From the NCBI RefSeq assembly GCF_000374325.1, contig NZ_KB894080.1, positions 62,001 to 126,000 on the forward strand: a stretch of 64,000 nucleotides of DNA, read 5' to 3'. Made by a program: the position numbers and the translations under genes. Below the pieces are notes generated by a model, which saw only the letters and a list, made by a program, of their open reading frames with translations, made no database searches and had not been told where the DNA came from. Origin of the DNA: Allofustis seminis DSM 15817 (GTDB lineage: Bacteria; Bacillota; Bacilli; Lactobacillales; Carnobacteriaceae_A). Below are positions 45,866 through 57,018 of this stretch, piece after piece (the first letter of the stretch is position 1; the number at the start of each line of letters is the position of its first letter).

Positions 45866-48451
45866 TTATTCATCCATTTGATCTGTAGATGTACCAGATT
45901 CCGCTCGTTTTAAAAGCTCTTCTAAGCCATCTTCTTTATTTATTTCTGATGATGTGTCATTTTCTAGTCGTTCCAGTGGATGACGTTTCGTTAGACTTTC
46001 TGCTTCTAACTGCTTTTCTTCAGCAGTTACAATTGAGAAAGTAGAGACACAATCTTCTTCATTCAAACGCATTAGACGTACTCCTTGTGTATTGCGGCCT
46101 GTTGTTGACACATCGCTGGCACGGAAACGAATTAAGATGCCACTATCTGTAATAACCATAATGTCTTCGTCTCCTTTAATGGTCGCTAGTCCCATCAAAT
46201 GGCCATTACGTTCAGTAATATTTAGTGTGATAACACCGACACCCCCGCGATTGCGTAATTCATAATCTTCAACAGGGGTCAATTTACCATATCCTTTTTC
46301 TGTAATAACAAAAACTTTATGGCCTTCTGGACGAATGTCAGCACCGATGACAAAATCATCTGGACGCAATTTAATGCCGCGAACACCAGCCGTATTTCGA
46401 CCCATACTACGAACTACTTCTTCTTTGAATGAGGCCGCTTGTCCATTATGTGTTCCGATGATAATATTTTGGTGGCCATCTGTCAGTAAGACTTTGACTA
46501 GCTCATCATCGTCATCTAATTTAATGGCAATGATGCCGCTGCTGCGAATATTTTGGAAATGTTCAACACCCGTTCGTTTAACGACACCTAGGCGTGTTAC
46601 AAAAAAGAATTCTTCATGCTGTGCTGGTTTTTCTTCTAAATTGATAATGGTTTGAATTTTTTCTTCATTTTTTATATTTAAGAAATTGATTGCTGGGATA
46701 CCTTTTGCTGTTCGACCATATTCAGGGATTTCATATCCTTTGGCTTTATATACTTTTCCTGCATTCGTGAAAAATAATAATGTATCATGCGTTGAACATG
46801 TAATCATCGTTTCAACAAAATCATCGGCATTGGTTCCCATACCGCGGACACCGCGTCCACCGCGATTTTGAGCACGAAATTCACTAATTGCCATGCGTTT
46901 CATATAGCCATTGTTCGATAAGGTGATGGCGATTTCTTCTTCTTCAATCAAATCTTCATCTTCAATGCTTAAAGCTTCACCCACTAATAATTCTGTCTTA
47001 CGATCATCACCATGTTTGTCAGCAACTTCTTGCAATTCTTCTTCAATAATCTCATCGACACGTTTTGGATTTGCTAAGATATCTGTTAAATCTTGAATGA
47101 GTTGGACAAGTTCTTGATATTCTGCTTCAATTTTTTCTCGTTCTAACCCTGTTAAGCGAATCATACGCATATCTAAAATAGCTTGTGCTTGGCGATCTGA
47201 TAAATTAAAGCCATCCATCAATCTTTCTTTGGCAATGGCACCTGTTTTTGAACTGCGCAAAATTGCAATAATTGCATCAATTGCATCAAGTGCAATGCGC
47301 AATCCTTCCAAAATATGGGCACGATCTTGCGCTTTATTCTTGTCAAAAATCGTACGGCGACGAATCACTTCGCGCTGATGGTCTAAATAACAGGATAAAA
47401 TTTCTTTTAAGCTCAACGTTTTAGGGACACCGCCGACAATGGCTAACATATTAAAGCCAAAACTTGTCTGGAGTGCAGTCATTTTATATAAATTATTTAA
47501 AATAACACTGGCACTACAATCGCGGCGTACATTAATAACAATTCGCATACCTTCGCGATCTGATTCATCAGTCAGTCCAGTAATGCCATCAATTTGTTTA
47601 TCGCGCGCTAAGTCTGCAATGCGTTCAACAAGTCGTGCTTTATTGACCATATAAGGCAATTCATCGACAATAATACGTTCACGCCCGCTCTTATTTGTTT
47701 CAATTCGAACTTTTGCACGAATTTTTATAGAGCCGCGTCCTGTTTCATATGCTTTACGAATACCTGCTTTACCTAAAACAAGTCCTCCTGTTGGAAAATC
47801 AGGGCCTGGCAAGACTTCCATTAATTCCGCAGTCGTTGCTTCTGGATAATTCAATAAAAGTCGACAAGCATTGATTGTTTCGCGCAAATTATGCGTTGGA
47901 ATATTAGTTGCCATACCAACCGCAATCCCACTGGCTCCATTAACGAGCAGATTAGGAAATTTGGCAGGTAAAACGGTCGGTTCTCTTTCGGTGCTGTCAT
48001 AGTTGTCAATATAATCAATCGTATCTTTTTTTATGTCGCGCAACATTTCAAGCGAAATTTTGCTCATTTTTGCTTCAGTATAACGCATTGCTGCGGCAGA
48101 ATCGCCATCGACCGAACCAAAGTTACCATGACCATCAACTAAAGGATAGCGGTAACTAAAGTCTTGCGCCATACGAACCATTGCATCATAAATGGCAGAG
48201 TCGCCATGAGGATGATATTTCCCCATCACATCTCCTACGATACGGGCGGATTTTTTGTAGCCTTTGTCAGGAGTGATCCCTAATTCATGCATCCCATATA
48301 AAATGCGGCGATGAACGGGTTTTAAGCCATCACGTACATCAGGCAATGCACGAGAAACGATAACGCTCATAGCATATTCTAAAAATGAGTTTTTCATTTC
48401 ATGGGCGACGCTTATTTTCTCAACTCCACGTTTTCTTTCAATATCACTCAT
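45866..48451 (-). CDS. gyrA: DNA gyrase subunit A
   Basis: This 861-residue type II topoisomerase subunit introduces negative supercoils with GyrB. The breakage-reunion domain carries catalytic Tyr124 in [12 protein letters not shown]. The quinolone region [19 protein letters not shown] keeps the serine and aspartate associated with drug sensitivity (Ser85, Asp89). The C-terminal beta-pinwheel domain contains the GyrA box [11 protein letters not shown]. An acidic tail ends the protein. It starts 30 bases after gyrB. Confidence 0.98.
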   Translation of the reverse strand: MSDIERKRGVEKISVAHEMKNSFLEYAMSVIVSRALPDVRDGLKPVHRRILYGMHELGITPDKGYKKSARIVGDVMGKYHPHGDSAIYDAMVRMAQDFSYRYPLVDGHGNFGSVDGDSAAAMRYTEAKMSKISLEMLRDIKKDTIDYIDNYDSTEREPTVLPAKFPNLLVNGASGIAVGMATNIPTHNLRETINACRLLLNYPEATTAELMEVLPGPDFPTGGLVLGKAGIRKAYETGRGSIKIRAKVRIETNKSGRERIIVDELPYMVNKARLVERIADLARDKQIDGITGLTDESDREGMRIVINVRRDCSASVILNNLYKMTALQTSFGFNMLAIVGGVPKTLSLKEILSCYLDHQREVIRRRTIFDKNKAQDRAHILEGLRIALDAIDAIIAILRSSKTGAIAKERLMDGFNLSDRQAQAILDMRMIRLTGLEREKIEAEYQELVQLIQDLTDILANPKRVDEIIEEELQEVADKHGDDRKTELLVGEALSIEDEDLIEEEEIAITLSNNGYMKRMAISEFRAQNRGGRGVRGMGTNADDFVETMITCSTHDTLLFFTNAGKVYKAKGYEIPEYGRTAKGIPAINFLNIKNEEKIQTIINLEEKPAQHEEFFFVTRLGVVKRTGVEHFQNIRSSGIIAIKLDDDDELVKVLLTDGHQNIIIGTHNGQAASFKEEVVRSMGRNTAGVRGIKLRPDDFVIGADIRPEGHKVFVITEKGYGKLTPVEDYELRNRGGVGVITLNITERNGHLMGLATIKGDEDIMVITDSGILIRFRASDVSTTGRNTQGVRLMRLNEEDCVSTFSIVTAEEKQLEAESLTKRHPLERLENDTSSEINKEDGLEELLKRAESGTSTDQMDE

Positions 48452-48481
48452 TTACATTGTTCCTTTCTGATCGTTTCTTCT

Positions 48482-50407
48482 TTATAAATCAATGTCTTGA
48501 ACGTAGTGGGCATTTTCTTCAATAAAATCACGCCGCGGACTAACATTTTCTCCCATTAACATATTCATCACGCGGTCTGCTTCTTGGGCATCATCGATTG
48601 AAATTTGTGTAAGGCGGCGCGTTTGTGGATTCATTGTCGTCTCCCATAATTGATCGGCATTCATCTCACCTAACCCTTTATAGCGTTGAATGGCGGGTTT
48701 CGTGTTGGCAGGCAAGCTAGCAAGATGTCTTTCTAATTCTTCATCAGAATCCAAATAAATGGAGCTTTTGCCTTGACGCACTTCATAAAGTGGTGGCATT
48801 GCTGCATAGACATAACCTGCTTCAAGTGCTGGTTTCATATAGCGGAATAATAGAGTGAGCAACAATGTACGAATATGTGCTCCATCAACATCCGCATCTG
48901 TCATAATAATTAATTTATGATAGCGTGCTTTACTCACATCAAATTCTTCACCAAAACCTGTCCCCATTGCAGTAAATAGTGCACGAATTTCTTCATTAGC
49001 TAAGATACGGTCAATGGAAGCTTTTTCTACATTTAAGATTTTCCCGCGAATAGGTAATATTGCTTGGAAAAGGCGTGAGCGTCCTTGTTTTGCACTACCT
49101 CCTGCCGAATCCCCTTCGACAATGAAAAGTTCATTTTTTTCAGGATCATTGGATGAACAATCAGCTAATTTTCCAGGCAAGTTGCTAATTTCAAGACCGG
49201 ATTTTTTGCGTGTGACTTCGCGTGCTCTTTTTGCTGCAATTCGGGCTTTAGCCGCTAAGAATGCTTTGTCAATTATTTTCTTACCGACACTTGGATTTTC
49301 CATCAAAAAACGCTCGAAATGTTCAGAAAAAATGCGGTCCACAATCGTTCGCACTTCGGAGTTTCCGAGTTTTGTTTTAGTCTGTCCTTCAAATTGCGGA
49401 TCTGGATGCTTGATACTAATAATTGCAGTCAAGCCTTCTCGAACATCTTCTCCTAAGAAATTTTCATCTTGCTCTTTTAAATAATCATTGCGGCGTGCAT
49501 AGTCATTGATCGCACGTGTTAGTCCTGCTTTAAATCCAGAATCATGCGTGCCCCCTTCATGCGTATGAATATAATTAGCAAAACTGACTAAATTCATATG
49601 ATAACCATCAGTATGTTGCAAGGCAAGCTCGACTTCAATATCATCTTGTTCACCCATTAAATAAATGGGTTCATCATATAAAACAGTTTTATTCTCATTC
49701 AAATAACTTACATAACTTTTAATACCACCACTATATTGAAAGATTTTCGTTATAGGTTCTTCTGGTCTAAAGTCAGTAATTGAGATTTTTAAATTTTTAT
49801 TCAAATAAGCTAATTCTTGGATGCGTGTTGCTAATTTTTGATAGTCAAAATCAATCCCTTCATGAAAAATCGCTTCATCTGGACGGAATAAGACTTCTGT
49901 TCCCGTATGATCCGTCTTGCCAACGACTTCTAAATCTTTTTGAACGACACCCCGTTCATAACGTTGATGATAGATTTTGCCATTGCGATGAATTCTAATC
50001 TCTAAAAAACTGGAAAGTGCATTGACGACTGCTGCACCTACACCATGCAGTCCACCGGACACTTTATAACTATCACCGCTGAATTTACCACCTGCATGCA
50101 ATACTGTAAAAACAGTTTCAACAGCTGGGCGTTTTGTTTTTTGTTGAATATCAACAGGAATTCCGCGTCCATTATCTGTTACGCGTACTATATTATCTGG
50201 ATGAATTTCTACGGTTACTTCATCGGCAAAACCAGCCATTACTTCATCAATCCCATTGTCAACAATCTCCCAAACAAGATGATGAACGCCTTCTAGACTG
50301 GTCGTTCCAATATACATTCCGGGACGTTTGCGAACAGCCTCTAGCCCTTCTAAGACTTCAATATTGCTCGCATCATAATGACTCATCGCTGCTTTATCGT
50401 TTTTCAC
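48482..50407 (-). CDS. gyrB: DNA gyrase subunit B
   Basis: This 641-residue ATPase subunit of gyrase has a GHKL ATPase domain ([36 protein letters not shown]) and a TOPRIM domain ([22 protein letters not shown]). PxxRRLTQ near the C terminus is also typical. The start is GTG at 50407, which follows aaaaggggcagatcc and overlaps the end of recF by 14 bases. A downstream ATG (50386) lacks a ribosome binding site. Confidence 0.97.
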   Translation of the reverse strand: MKNDKAAMSHYDASNIEVLEGLEAVRKRPGMYIGTTSLEGVHHLVWEIVDNGIDEVMAGFADEVTVEIHPDNIVRVTDNGRGIPVDIQQKTKRPAVETVFTVLHAGGKFSGDSYKVSGGLHGVGAAVVNALSSFLEIRIHRNGKIYHQRYERGVVQKDLEVVGKTDHTGTEVLFRPDEAIFHEGIDFDYQKLATRIQELAYLNKNLKISITDFRPEEPITKIFQYSGGIKSYVSYLNENKTVLYDEPIYLMGEQDDIEVELALQHTDGYHMNLVSFANYIHTHEGGTHDSGFKAGLTRAINDYARRNDYLKEQDENFLGEDVREGLTAIISIKHPDPQFEGQTKTKLGNSEVRTIVDRIFSEHFERFLMENPSVGKKIIDKAFLAAKARIAAKRAREVTRKKSGLEISNLPGKLADCSSNDPEKNELFIVEGDSAGGSAKQGRSRLFQAILPIRGKILNVEKASIDRILANEEIRALFTAMGTGFGEEFDVSKARYHKLIIMTDADVDGAHIRTLLLTLLFRYMKPALEAGYVYAAMPPLYEVRQGKSSIYLDSDEELERHLASLPANTKPAIQRYKGLGEMNADQLWETTMNPQTRRLTQISIDDAQEADRVMNMLMGENVSPRRDFIEENAHYVQDIDL

Positions 50408-51569
50408 GGATCTGCCCCTTTTCTAAATAATTTTCTGATAAGATCTGTCCATTTTCAATTTCAAATAATTTAGGCGACTGTAAAAGCTTTGTGTGCACGC
50501 CCTCAATACTAGTTGTTGTCAAAAAAGTTTGCACTTTCTTTTGAATACTATAGAGCAAATGGGTCTGGCGCTGATCATCTAATTCACTTAATACATCATC
50601 AAGTAATAAGATAGGATATTCCCCTGTTTGTTCTTTCATTAATTCGATTTCAGCCAACTTTACACTCAAACTTGTCGTCCGCTGCTGCCCTTGTGAACCG
50701 AAATTTTGCACATTTTGGCCATTAACAAAAAAAGATAAATCATCACGATGCGGACCAATGGTTGTCGTACCTTGTTCAATTTCTTTTGCTTGAATTTTTC
50801 GATAAGCATTTAAGAATGCTTCATTTAAGGCCATTGTGATTGTGTTTTCTTCTTCATTTTCTAGTAATGCTTCGCTACTTGGTAGGCTGGACTGATAATT
50901 AATTGCTAATGTTTCTTTTTGACGCGAAATATCGGCCAAAATCGGTTGCGCCCATTTTTCTAACTGATGCGTGAATACCAAACGGCGCGCAAGCACTTCT
51001 GCTCCCTCGGCCGCTAATTGTTCCGTTAAAATGTCCAAATATAAAGTATCATGTGCTTTTTTTTGACGTAACTGCTTTAAATATTCATTGCGCAACTTCA
51101 AAATTTGCTGATATTGGCTCACATGATATAAATAAATTTTGTCCATTTGACCTAATTCACGATCAATGAAATTACGCCGAATTGCTGGTGAGCCTTTAAC
51201 TAATTCTAAGTCCTCTGGCGCGAACATAATAACATTCATCGTGCCAATATAGTCGCTTAATTTTTTGCGTTCTAGATGATTGCTTTTCGCTTGCTTGCCA
51301 CGATCAGATAGCATAATCTCAAGTGCTACTTTTTGACCACGCAAAAAAAGATCGCCACTAATATAGGCATTTTTTTTATTGAATAAAATCAATTCATTAT
51401 CTTTATTCGTGCGATGACTGCGCGCAAGTGCTAGAAAATAAATACTTTCCAATAAGTTCGTCTTGCCATGTGCATTATTGCCAATAAAAATATTGACATG
51501 CTTTGAAAATTGAAGGGAGGCGTGGGTATAATTGCGGAAATTTTTAAGGTGTAATTGCTCCAAATACAT
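50394..51569 (-). CDS. recF: DNA replication and repair protein RecF
   Basis: This 391-residue SMC-like ATPase loads RecA at gaps. Walker A is [12 protein letters not shown], the signature is [18 protein letters not shown] and Walker B is [22 protein letters not shown] at the N terminus is typical. It is slightly longer than the usual 365-375 residues because of the C-terminal extension ([16 protein letters not shown]). It lies eight bases downstream of yaaA and overlaps gyrB. Confidence 0.96.
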   Translation of the reverse strand: MYLEQLHLKNFRNYTHASLQFSKHVNIFIGNNAHGKTNLLESIYFLALARSHRTNKDNELILFNKKNAYISGDLFLRGQKVALEIMLSDRGKQAKSNHLERKKLSDYIGTMNVIMFAPEDLELVKGSPAIRRNFIDRELGQMDKIYLYHVSQYQQILKLRNEYLKQLRQKKAHDTLYLDILTEQLAAEGAEVLARRLVFTHQLEKWAQPILADISRQKETLAINYQSSLPSSEALLENEEENTITMALNEAFLNAYRKIQAKEIEQGTTTIGPHRDDLSFFVNGQNVQNFGSQGQQRTTSLSVKLAEIELMKEQTGEYPILLLDDVLSELDDQRQTHLLYSIQKKVQTFLTTTSIEGVHTKLLQSPKLFEIENGQILSENYLEKGQIREKR

Positions 51570-51577
51570 GAAAATTC

Positions 51578-51811
51578 CTAATCCGATACATGATCTTGAA
51601 CAATCACAAATGTGCCAACATTTGATACAACGATCTCATCGCCAGGATATAATTTTTTACCGCGACGACGTTCTTCTTCACCATTTAAAAGTACTGGCAT
51701 CATCTGCAAATAAGCTTTGGCCATGCCACCACTTGAAATAATGTCCGTCATTTTCAAAAATTGCCCCAATGTAATATATTCACGATTAATGGTAAGTTGC
51801 TCTTTTTCCAT
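51578..51811 (-). CDS. yaaA: S4-domain protein YaaA
   Basis: This 77-residue RNA-binding S4-domain protein (YlqF/YaaA/HSP15 type) is conserved between dnaN and recF in Firmicutes. The S4 core is ITLGQFLKMTDIISSGGMAKAYLQ... NGEEERRRGKKLYPGDEIV. The function is not firmly established. The ATG at 51811 gives proper spacing to gaagggg; an ATG at 51817 is too close. Confidence 0.9.
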   Translation of the reverse strand: MEKEQLTINREYITLGQFLKMTDIISSGGMAKAYLQMMPVLLNGEEERRRGKKLYPGDEIVVSNVGTFVIVQDHVSD

Positions 51812-51985
51812 CCCCATACCCCTTCACTTAAAATATATTCCCATTATACTAAAAAAATGAGCAAAACTCAAAGGGCGACTTCGTTAATCGGCTCATATTC
51901 CCCCTAATTTTAATTTTTGGTAATTTATTCAATTTAATTCTTTTTGACAAAAAATCGTTTAAATGGAATTTTTAACGCTCAAAAT

Positions 51986-52061
51986 AAAAAATGCCCTTTA
52001 CCTGAATAAGACTTCCAAACAAATATTGGCAAGTCGATTCAGTGTCTTAGGACATTTTTTT
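51986..52061 (-). terminator. Probable terminator after dnaN
   Basis: On the minus strand aaaatgtcc pairs with gggcatttt (G-U included), with a further actgaat / attcagg pairing inside, then a T run. It may limit readthrough from dnaA-dnaN into yaaA-recF-gyr. Confidence 0.55.
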
Positions 52062-52105
52062 ATGACATCATTAAGAATTAAAATGATGAAAAATAGCTTC
52101 TATAT

Positions 52106-53248
52106 TTAACGTGTACGAATTGGAGTAATCAATTGAACAAAATCTACACGATTAGCAGCTGCAGCTGGCAATACAATAAATGGACGCAAACTTGAAATGA
52201 ATTCAATGGTGACATCATTTCCTACAAAAGTTTGCAAAGCTTGTTTTAAATAATCAGGATTAAATGAAATCTCAATAGGATCACCTGTCATAGAAATATA
52301 AGGAATATCTTCCACAACTGATCCTACTTCAGAGGATTGACCCGTTAAACGAAGGATGCCTTCAGCCACATTTAAGGTCACAATATTATTTTTGCCTGCA
52401 TGACTTAAGAGGCTTGCACGTTCAACAGCTCCACGAAGTGCTGCAATATTTAATGTAATTTGTGTATTAGTTTCTGTTGGAATTAATTGATCAGTCTTTG
52501 GATAATTTCCTTCAAGCAGTCGCGAGTAGAGATAAGTATCTTCTGTCATAAATAAAATTTGATTTTCAACGACAATAACAGACACTTCTTCTAATTCATC
52601 ATCTAAAATTTTGACTAATTCATTTAAACTTGTGCCAGGAATAACAACAGAATATTCCACATGGTCTATTTCAGCAACACTTACTTGACGTTGGCTCAGA
52701 CGATGGCTATCTGTCGAAACAGCTTTTAATTTTCCGCCGCCGATATCGAATTTTACCCCTGTTAAGATTGGGCGCGTTTCATGGGGCGATACAGAATGAA
52801 CGGTTTGCTGAATGACCTGTTTTAATAGTTGAACTGGCAATTTAAATGCTAAATGTTCATCCATATCAGGTAAATAAGGATAATTATCGGCATCAATGCC
52901 ATGAATTTTGAATGAACTTGTGGCCGATTTAATAATTGCTTGAAAGCTATCTTGTGTTGCAAAGGAGAAAGTTTCATCCGGTAATTTATTTACAATATCA
53001 GCAAAAAAGCGCGCCGGTTGCAAAACAAGTGATCCTGTTTCTTCAATGACTAATTGGGCAGCATCGTCCGTAGTCTCTAAAAAAGCTTCAATGGAAATAT
53101 CGGCATTGCTTCCTGTCAATTTAATTCCTTCTTGTGATACTTCAATTTTGACTCCAGTTAAAATAGGAATCGTAGTCTTACTTGAAATAGCAAGTTGAAC
53201 AGTTCTTAATTTGTCTAAAAATACAAGACGATTAACAGAAAATTTCAT
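52106..53248 (-). CDS. dnaN: DNA polymerase III sliding clamp (beta subunit)
   Basis: This 380-residue ring-forming clamp tethers the polymerase to DNA. It begins MKFSVNRLVFLDKLRTVQLA and has three clamp-fold repeats. HLAFKLPVQLLKQVIQQTVHSVS, RPILTGVKFDI and the C-terminal VLPAAAANRVDFVQLITPIRTR are characteristic. Two adjacent ATGs exist at 53251 and 53248; spacing from agaagga favours 53248. It follows dnaA in the usual order, with DnaA boxes between. Confidence 0.97.
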   Translation of the reverse strand: MKFSVNRLVFLDKLRTVQLAISSKTTIPILTGVKIEVSQEGIKLTGSNADISIEAFLETTDDAAQLVIEETGSLVLQPARFFADIVNKLPDETFSFATQDSFQAIIKSATSSFKIHGIDADNYPYLPDMDEHLAFKLPVQLLKQVIQQTVHSVSPHETRPILTGVKFDIGGGKLKAVSTDSHRLSQRQVSVAEIDHVEYSVVIPGTSLNELVKILDDELEEVSVIVVENQILFMTEDTYLYSRLLEGNYPKTDQLIPTETNTQITLNIAALRGAVERASLLSHAGKNNIVTLNVAEGILRLTGQSSEVGSVVEDIPYISMTGDPIEISFNPDYLKQALQTFVGNDVTIEFISSLRPFIVLPAAAANRVDFVQLITPIRTR

Positions 53249-53409
53249 CATATTCCTTCTTTCTAGTCCATATTTTTGAGTGTAACACTTCTTCTGCATT
53301 TGAGATGTGCTATTACTCTTATATTATATAATAATTAATAGTAATAGTAGTAGGGGTTGTGTATATTGTGGAAAACTCCTACAAATAAATGATAGCTTCT
53401 CTTTTTATA

Positions 53410-53458
53410 TGTGGATAAGTGTGGGATAACTTTTAGGATAACTTTGAACTTATCCACA
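53410..53458. promoter_or_regulatory. DnaA boxes between dnaA and dnaN
   Basis: Perfect boxes TGTGGATAA (53410-53418) and TTATCCACA (53450-53458) face each other. Degenerate repeats gtgggataa and taggataac lie between them. This is the second half of a bipartite origin region as in Bacillus. Confidence 0.75.
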
Positions 53459-53477
53459 TGTCTTTTTTTACCATTTT

Positions 53478-54791
53478 TTATAGACGATCTTTAATTTCTT
53501 GAATGGCTTGTTTAATTTGTCGATCAGTTTTTTCTAATTCTGAAATTTTATCATGTGCATGAAGGACAGTTGTATGATCTTTTCCACCAAATGCAGCTCC
53601 AATTTTTGGCAAGGAAAGATCGGTGATCTCTCTTGCAAGATACATGGACACTTGACGAGGGATGACGATCCGCTGTACGCGACTTTTTCCTTTAATCTCG
53701 TCCATGCTCACTTGATAATATTTTGCGGTTGTTTCTTGAATTTTATCAATCGTTACTTTGCGGTCGCTGGAGCGAATTAAGCTTTTGAGTGCATCAGCGG
53801 CAAGGCTGGTCGTAATCTCGCTGCCTTGCATAGTGGCATAAGCTTGTACACGCACAAGGGCTCCTTCCAATTCACGAATATTTGATTGGAATTGTCCTGC
53901 AATATAACTGAGTGTATCATCGGGAATATCGAGCAAGTTAGCGTCTGCTTTCTTGCGCAAGATAGCAATTCGTGTTTCTAAATCTGGCGGTGTAATATCT
54001 ACAGAAAGCCCCCATTCAAAGCGTGACACCAAACGTTCTTCTAATTTTGGAATTTCATTAGGCAACCGGTCGCTCGTTAATACAATTTGTTTTTTGTGAT
54101 CAAAGAGCGTATTGAAGGTATGAAAGAATTCTTCCTGTGTGCCTTCTTTATCTGCAAAAAATTGAATATCATCCACTAATAATAAATCAACATTGCGATA
54201 TTCTTGACGAAATTGTTCGCTCGTACGATTTTGAATGGAATTAATAAAATCATTGGCAAATTTTTCACTTGTAACATATTTAATTTTGGCTTGCGGATTA
54301 ATTTGCAAATGTTGATGCCCAATAGCATGCATTAAATGTGTTTTTCCAAGGCCAACCCCGCCATAGAAAAAAAGCGGATTGTAGACTTCGCCGGGCTCTT
54401 CTGAAACAACAAGTGCGGCAGCATGTGCCATCTGGTTGCCTTTGCCAATCACAAAACGATCAAATGTATAATTTTCCACAAGTTGCGGTTTTTCTGAAGG
54501 GGGCAAAGTCTGAGCAGAAGGTGTGGGAGCAAGTTGTTTTTTTAATTCATCTTCAGTCACTAGTTGTGGTGTAAGTTCTTTTTGAGTAAATTCATATAAA
54601 TATTCCACTACTTTTGTGATTAAATTGCGCTCCCAATAATCTTTTTGAAGTGTGCTTGGCACTTTGATTCGTACATGCTGCTCATTAGCTTCTAATAAAT
54701 CAGCGCTGCCAATCCATGTATCATAGCTCACTTTTGATAAGGTATTTTTAAATTTTTGTGTTAAAAAATTCCAAATCTCTTGTTCATTCAT
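53478..54791 (-). CDS. dnaA: Chromosomal replication initiator DnaA
   Basis: This 437-residue AAA+ initiator has domain I (about 1-80) and a short variable domain II. Domain III has Walker [16 protein letters not shown], Walker [25 protein letters not shown] and sensor LTSDRLP. The domain IV helix-turn-helix signature [16 protein letters not shown] recognises DnaA boxes. It reads away from the adjacent origin, and dnaN follows. Confidence 0.98.
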   Translation of the reverse strand: MNEQEIWNFLTQKFKNTLSKVSYDTWIGSADLLEANEQHVRIKVPSTLQKDYWERNLITKVVEYLYEFTQKELTPQLVTEDELKKQLAPTPSAQTLPPSEKPQLVENYTFDRFVIGKGNQMAHAAALVVSEEPGEVYNPLFFYGGVGLGKTHLMHAIGHQHLQINPQAKIKYVTSEKFANDFINSIQNRTSEQFRQEYRNVDLLLVDDIQFFADKEGTQEEFFHTFNTLFDHKKQIVLTSDRLPNEIPKLEERLVSRFEWGLSVDITPPDLETRIAILRKKADANLLDIPDDTLSYIAGQFQSNIRELEGALVRVQAYATMQGSEITTSLAADALKSLIRSSDRKVTIDKIQETTAKYYQVSMDEIKGKSRVQRIVIPRQVSMYLAREITDLSLPKIGAAFGGKDHTTVLHAHDKISELEKTDRQIKQAIQEIKDRL

Positions 54792-55484
54792 TCCAGTCCC
54801 TCACTTTCTTTCAATACAAAGGAATTTTACCATATCGAATAAAAGTTTTCCACAGAAGGAGCAACATGTGCACAGCACTATCAAAAAGTTGTGAAACAAT
54901 AAATACACATCTTGTTAATTTTGTGGATAACTCTTGTGAAAAAGTAAGATTTTTTATAAAATGTGGGAAAAAGCAGACAATTATAATGCAATAATAGCAA
55001 CACTTTTAGAAAGTTTTGCACATTTTTTATGGATAAGTGGATAAGTTCTCCCACTACTGTGAATAAGTGCTATTTTGTGGAAAAAAGATGTGTATAAATA
55101 AAAAAAAAAAAAGAGTTATCCCTCGATATGTGGATAACTCTTGGATAATGACCGCCATATATGGTAGCTAAAAAAAATCAAAAAAACCTCTCCTTTTTTT
55201 CTGTGAAACAGTCATCAAAATAGTAATCAACCATTTGGATGACAACGATGTTGCCTTATATTTTTAGAATATTTTGAATGCAATCAAAAAAAGATAAACT
55301 AATTTTTTTCATCATGTAGGAGAATGCTTGAAAGCATCTTAAAATATTTCAAGTGAATTTTAGAGCAGGAGTTGACAATGTGTCGCTTTTTTTCTATAAT
55401 ATTGTAGCTTGTCTATGTTGTTTGATAGTAGGTCACACATTTTTTAAATAAAAGAATAGTTTAAGATTACCAGGAGGTGCAGAG
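54792..55484. other. oriC: Chromosomal replication origin (oriC) between dnaA and rpmH
   Basis: This gene-free region of about 690 bases is rich in DnaA boxes. TGTGGATAA is at 54922-54930 and 55129-55137. One-mismatch forms are TATGGATAA (55029-55037), AGTGGATAA (55036-55044), TGTGAATAA (55058-55066), TGTGTATAA (55089-55097) and CTTGGATAA (55140-55148). A 14-base A tract (55099-55112) and other AT-rich stretches are candidate unwinding sites. Genes diverge from here on both sides, as expected at an origin. The right third (55160-55484) holds the rpmH promoter and leader. Confidence 0.9.
55372..55400 (+). promoter_or_regulatory. Consensus promoter of rpmH-rnpA
   Basis: TTGACA (55372-55377), a 17-base spacer and TATAAT (55395-55400) form a perfect sigma-A-type promoter, the strongest in the window. 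Confidence 0.88.
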
Positions 55485-55625
55485 ATGTCTGAAGGATTAA
55501 CTTATAACCCTAAAAAACGTAAAAGAAAAACAGTCCATGGATTCCGTAAACGTATGAGCACGAAAGACGGCCGAAACGTTTTGAAAAATCGTCGTCGTAA
55601 AGGAAGAAAACGTTTAACGCATTAA
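55485..55625 (+). CDS. rpmH: 50S ribosomal protein L34
   Basis: This 46-residue basic protein reads [20 protein letters not shown] through [11 protein letters not shown] and is unmistakably L34. The N terminus is [11 protein letters not shown] rather than the usual MKRTYQPKK, so it is two residues longer. The ribosome binding site caggaggtgcagag is ideal. It is the first gene of the rightward block rpmH-rnpA-yidC-jag. Confidence 0.96.
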   Translation: MSEGLTYNPKKRKRKTVHGFRKRMSTKDGRNVLKNRRRKGRKRLTH

Positions 55626-55712
55626 TGAACTATGAAAGGTGACAGACGCTCATGCGCTGTTACTTTTTTTTTGAAGATTTAAGGACGTCATCATATGACG
55701 GAGGGTGAAAAA

Positions 55713-56096
55713 ATGAAAAAAGAATATCGTGTGAAAAGTGATCGCGATTTTCAGCGCGTCTTCCAAGAGGGGGCATCAGTTGCTAATCGCCAATTCGTAA
55801 TTCATTTTGTTCGCCGAAAAGACTGCGATCATTATCGCGTCGGACTATCGGTTAGTAAACGCTTAGGAAATGCGGTCATGCGCAATCGGATCAAAAGAAG
55901 AATGCGCCACATTATGCGTCATTTGGATCAATGTTATCAGCTAGCACCAATGTATGATATGGTGATTATCGCACGCCAGTCAGTTTCTCATATGACCTTT
56001 GAGCAGATGACTTCTAGTTTGACACATGTCCTAATGTTGGGCGAATTATTCCTACATCCGCCTATAAAAAAAGAGTCTACAAATTCAGAAATTTAA
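55713..56096 (+). CDS. rnpA: Ribonuclease P protein component
   Basis: This 127-residue basic protein pairs with RNase P RNA to mature tRNA 5' ends. KKEYRVKSDRDFQRVFQEGAS, the RNR motif region SVSKRLGNAVMRNRIKRRMRH and the C-terminal DMVIIAR are typical. The ATG at 55713 follows ggagggtgaaaaa. A short acidic/polar tail (KKESTNSEI) extends beyond the fold. Confidence 0.95.
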   Translation: MKKEYRVKSDRDFQRVFQEGASVANRQFVIHFVRRKDCDHYRVGLSVSKRLGNAVMRNRIKRRMRHIMRHLDQCYQLAPMYDMVIIARQSVSHMTFEQMTSSLTHVLMLGELFLHPPIKKESTNSEI

Positions 56097-56137
56097 GTTA
56101 TAATAAGACGGTAGTCTACAATAAAGGAGAGAGAACG

Positions 56138-57001
56138 TTGCAAGAATTTATAAAAAAATATAAAAAACCGCTTCAAATGCTTGCACTTATTTTATTTGTA
56201 TTTGTTCTAGCATCATGTGCAAAAAATCCGCAACCACAAGCGCCTATTACGGCAGATAGCACTGGATTTTGGGATAGAATGATTATTTATAATTTGTCAC
56301 AATTTCTTATTAAACTCTCAGAAATCTGCGGACATGATTATGGTTTAGGAATTATTGCTTTTACATTGATTACACAAACTTTATTAATTCCTTTCACCAT
56401 TTATCAACAAAAAAATGCAGACAAGAGTATGGCATTGCAGCCTAAAATAAAAGAATTACAACACACCTATTCAGCGCAAGATGCAGCTACTAAAGAAAAG
56501 TTACAGTCTGAAATCAAACGCGTTCAAGATGAAGCGGGCGTCAGTATGTCGTCGCAATTTTTGCCATTATTTATTCAAATGCCAATCTTTATTGCGCTCT
56601 ATCAAGCAGTTGTTCGTACACCAGAATTGGCAACAGGAGACTTTTTATGGTTGCAACTAGGACAGCCTGATCCTTATATGATTATTCCAATTATTGCAGC
56701 CTTAAGCTTGCTCTTGAATGCTTATTTGATGCAAATTGGTCGCGAAAATCCAGGCGGCAGCTTTATGATTTATTTCATGCCAGTCCTTATTTTCTTTATT
56801 ACATTCCGCTTATCAAGTTCATTATCTCTTTATTTTGCGACACGTAATATTTATACTGTGGTTACAACTTTAGTTTTTGATAATCCATTCAAAAAAATAG
56901 AAAAACGCCAAGCAAAAGAAGAAGCAGAAAAAGAAGAAGCACGCCGCCGTCGTCAAGCTATTCGCAAAGCGAAAAAGACAGGCCGCAGCGTGAAAAAATA
57001 A
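56138..57001 (+). CDS. yidC: Membrane protein insertase YidC (lipoprotein form)
   Basis: This 287-residue insertase of the YidC/Oxa1 family has a lipoprotein signal ending VLASC (Cys27), as in Gram-positive YidC1/SpoIIIJ. It has five membrane segments with the substrate-groove Arg region after the second helix. The cytoplasmic loop has MALQPKIKELQHTYS, and FLPLFIQMPIFIALYQAV is family-typical. The C terminus is strongly basic (KKTGRSVKK) and probably binds the ribosome. The start is TTG at 56138 after aaaggagagagaacg. Confidence 0.94.
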   Translation: MQEFIKKYKKPLQMLALILFVFVLASCAKNPQPQAPITADSTGFWDRMIIYNLSQFLIKLSEICGHDYGLGIIAFTLITQTLLIPFTIYQQKNADKSMALQPKIKELQHTYSAQDAATKEKLQSEIKRVQDEAGVSMSSQFLPLFIQMPIFIALYQAVVRTPELATGDFLWLQLGQPDPYMIIPIIAALSLLLNAYLMQIGRENPGGSFMIYFMPVLIFFITFRLSSSLSLYFATRNIYTVVTTLVFDNPFKKIEKRQAKEEAEKEEARRRRQAIRKAKKTGRSVKK

Positions 57002-57018
57002 TCATGGAGGTTTCCGAA

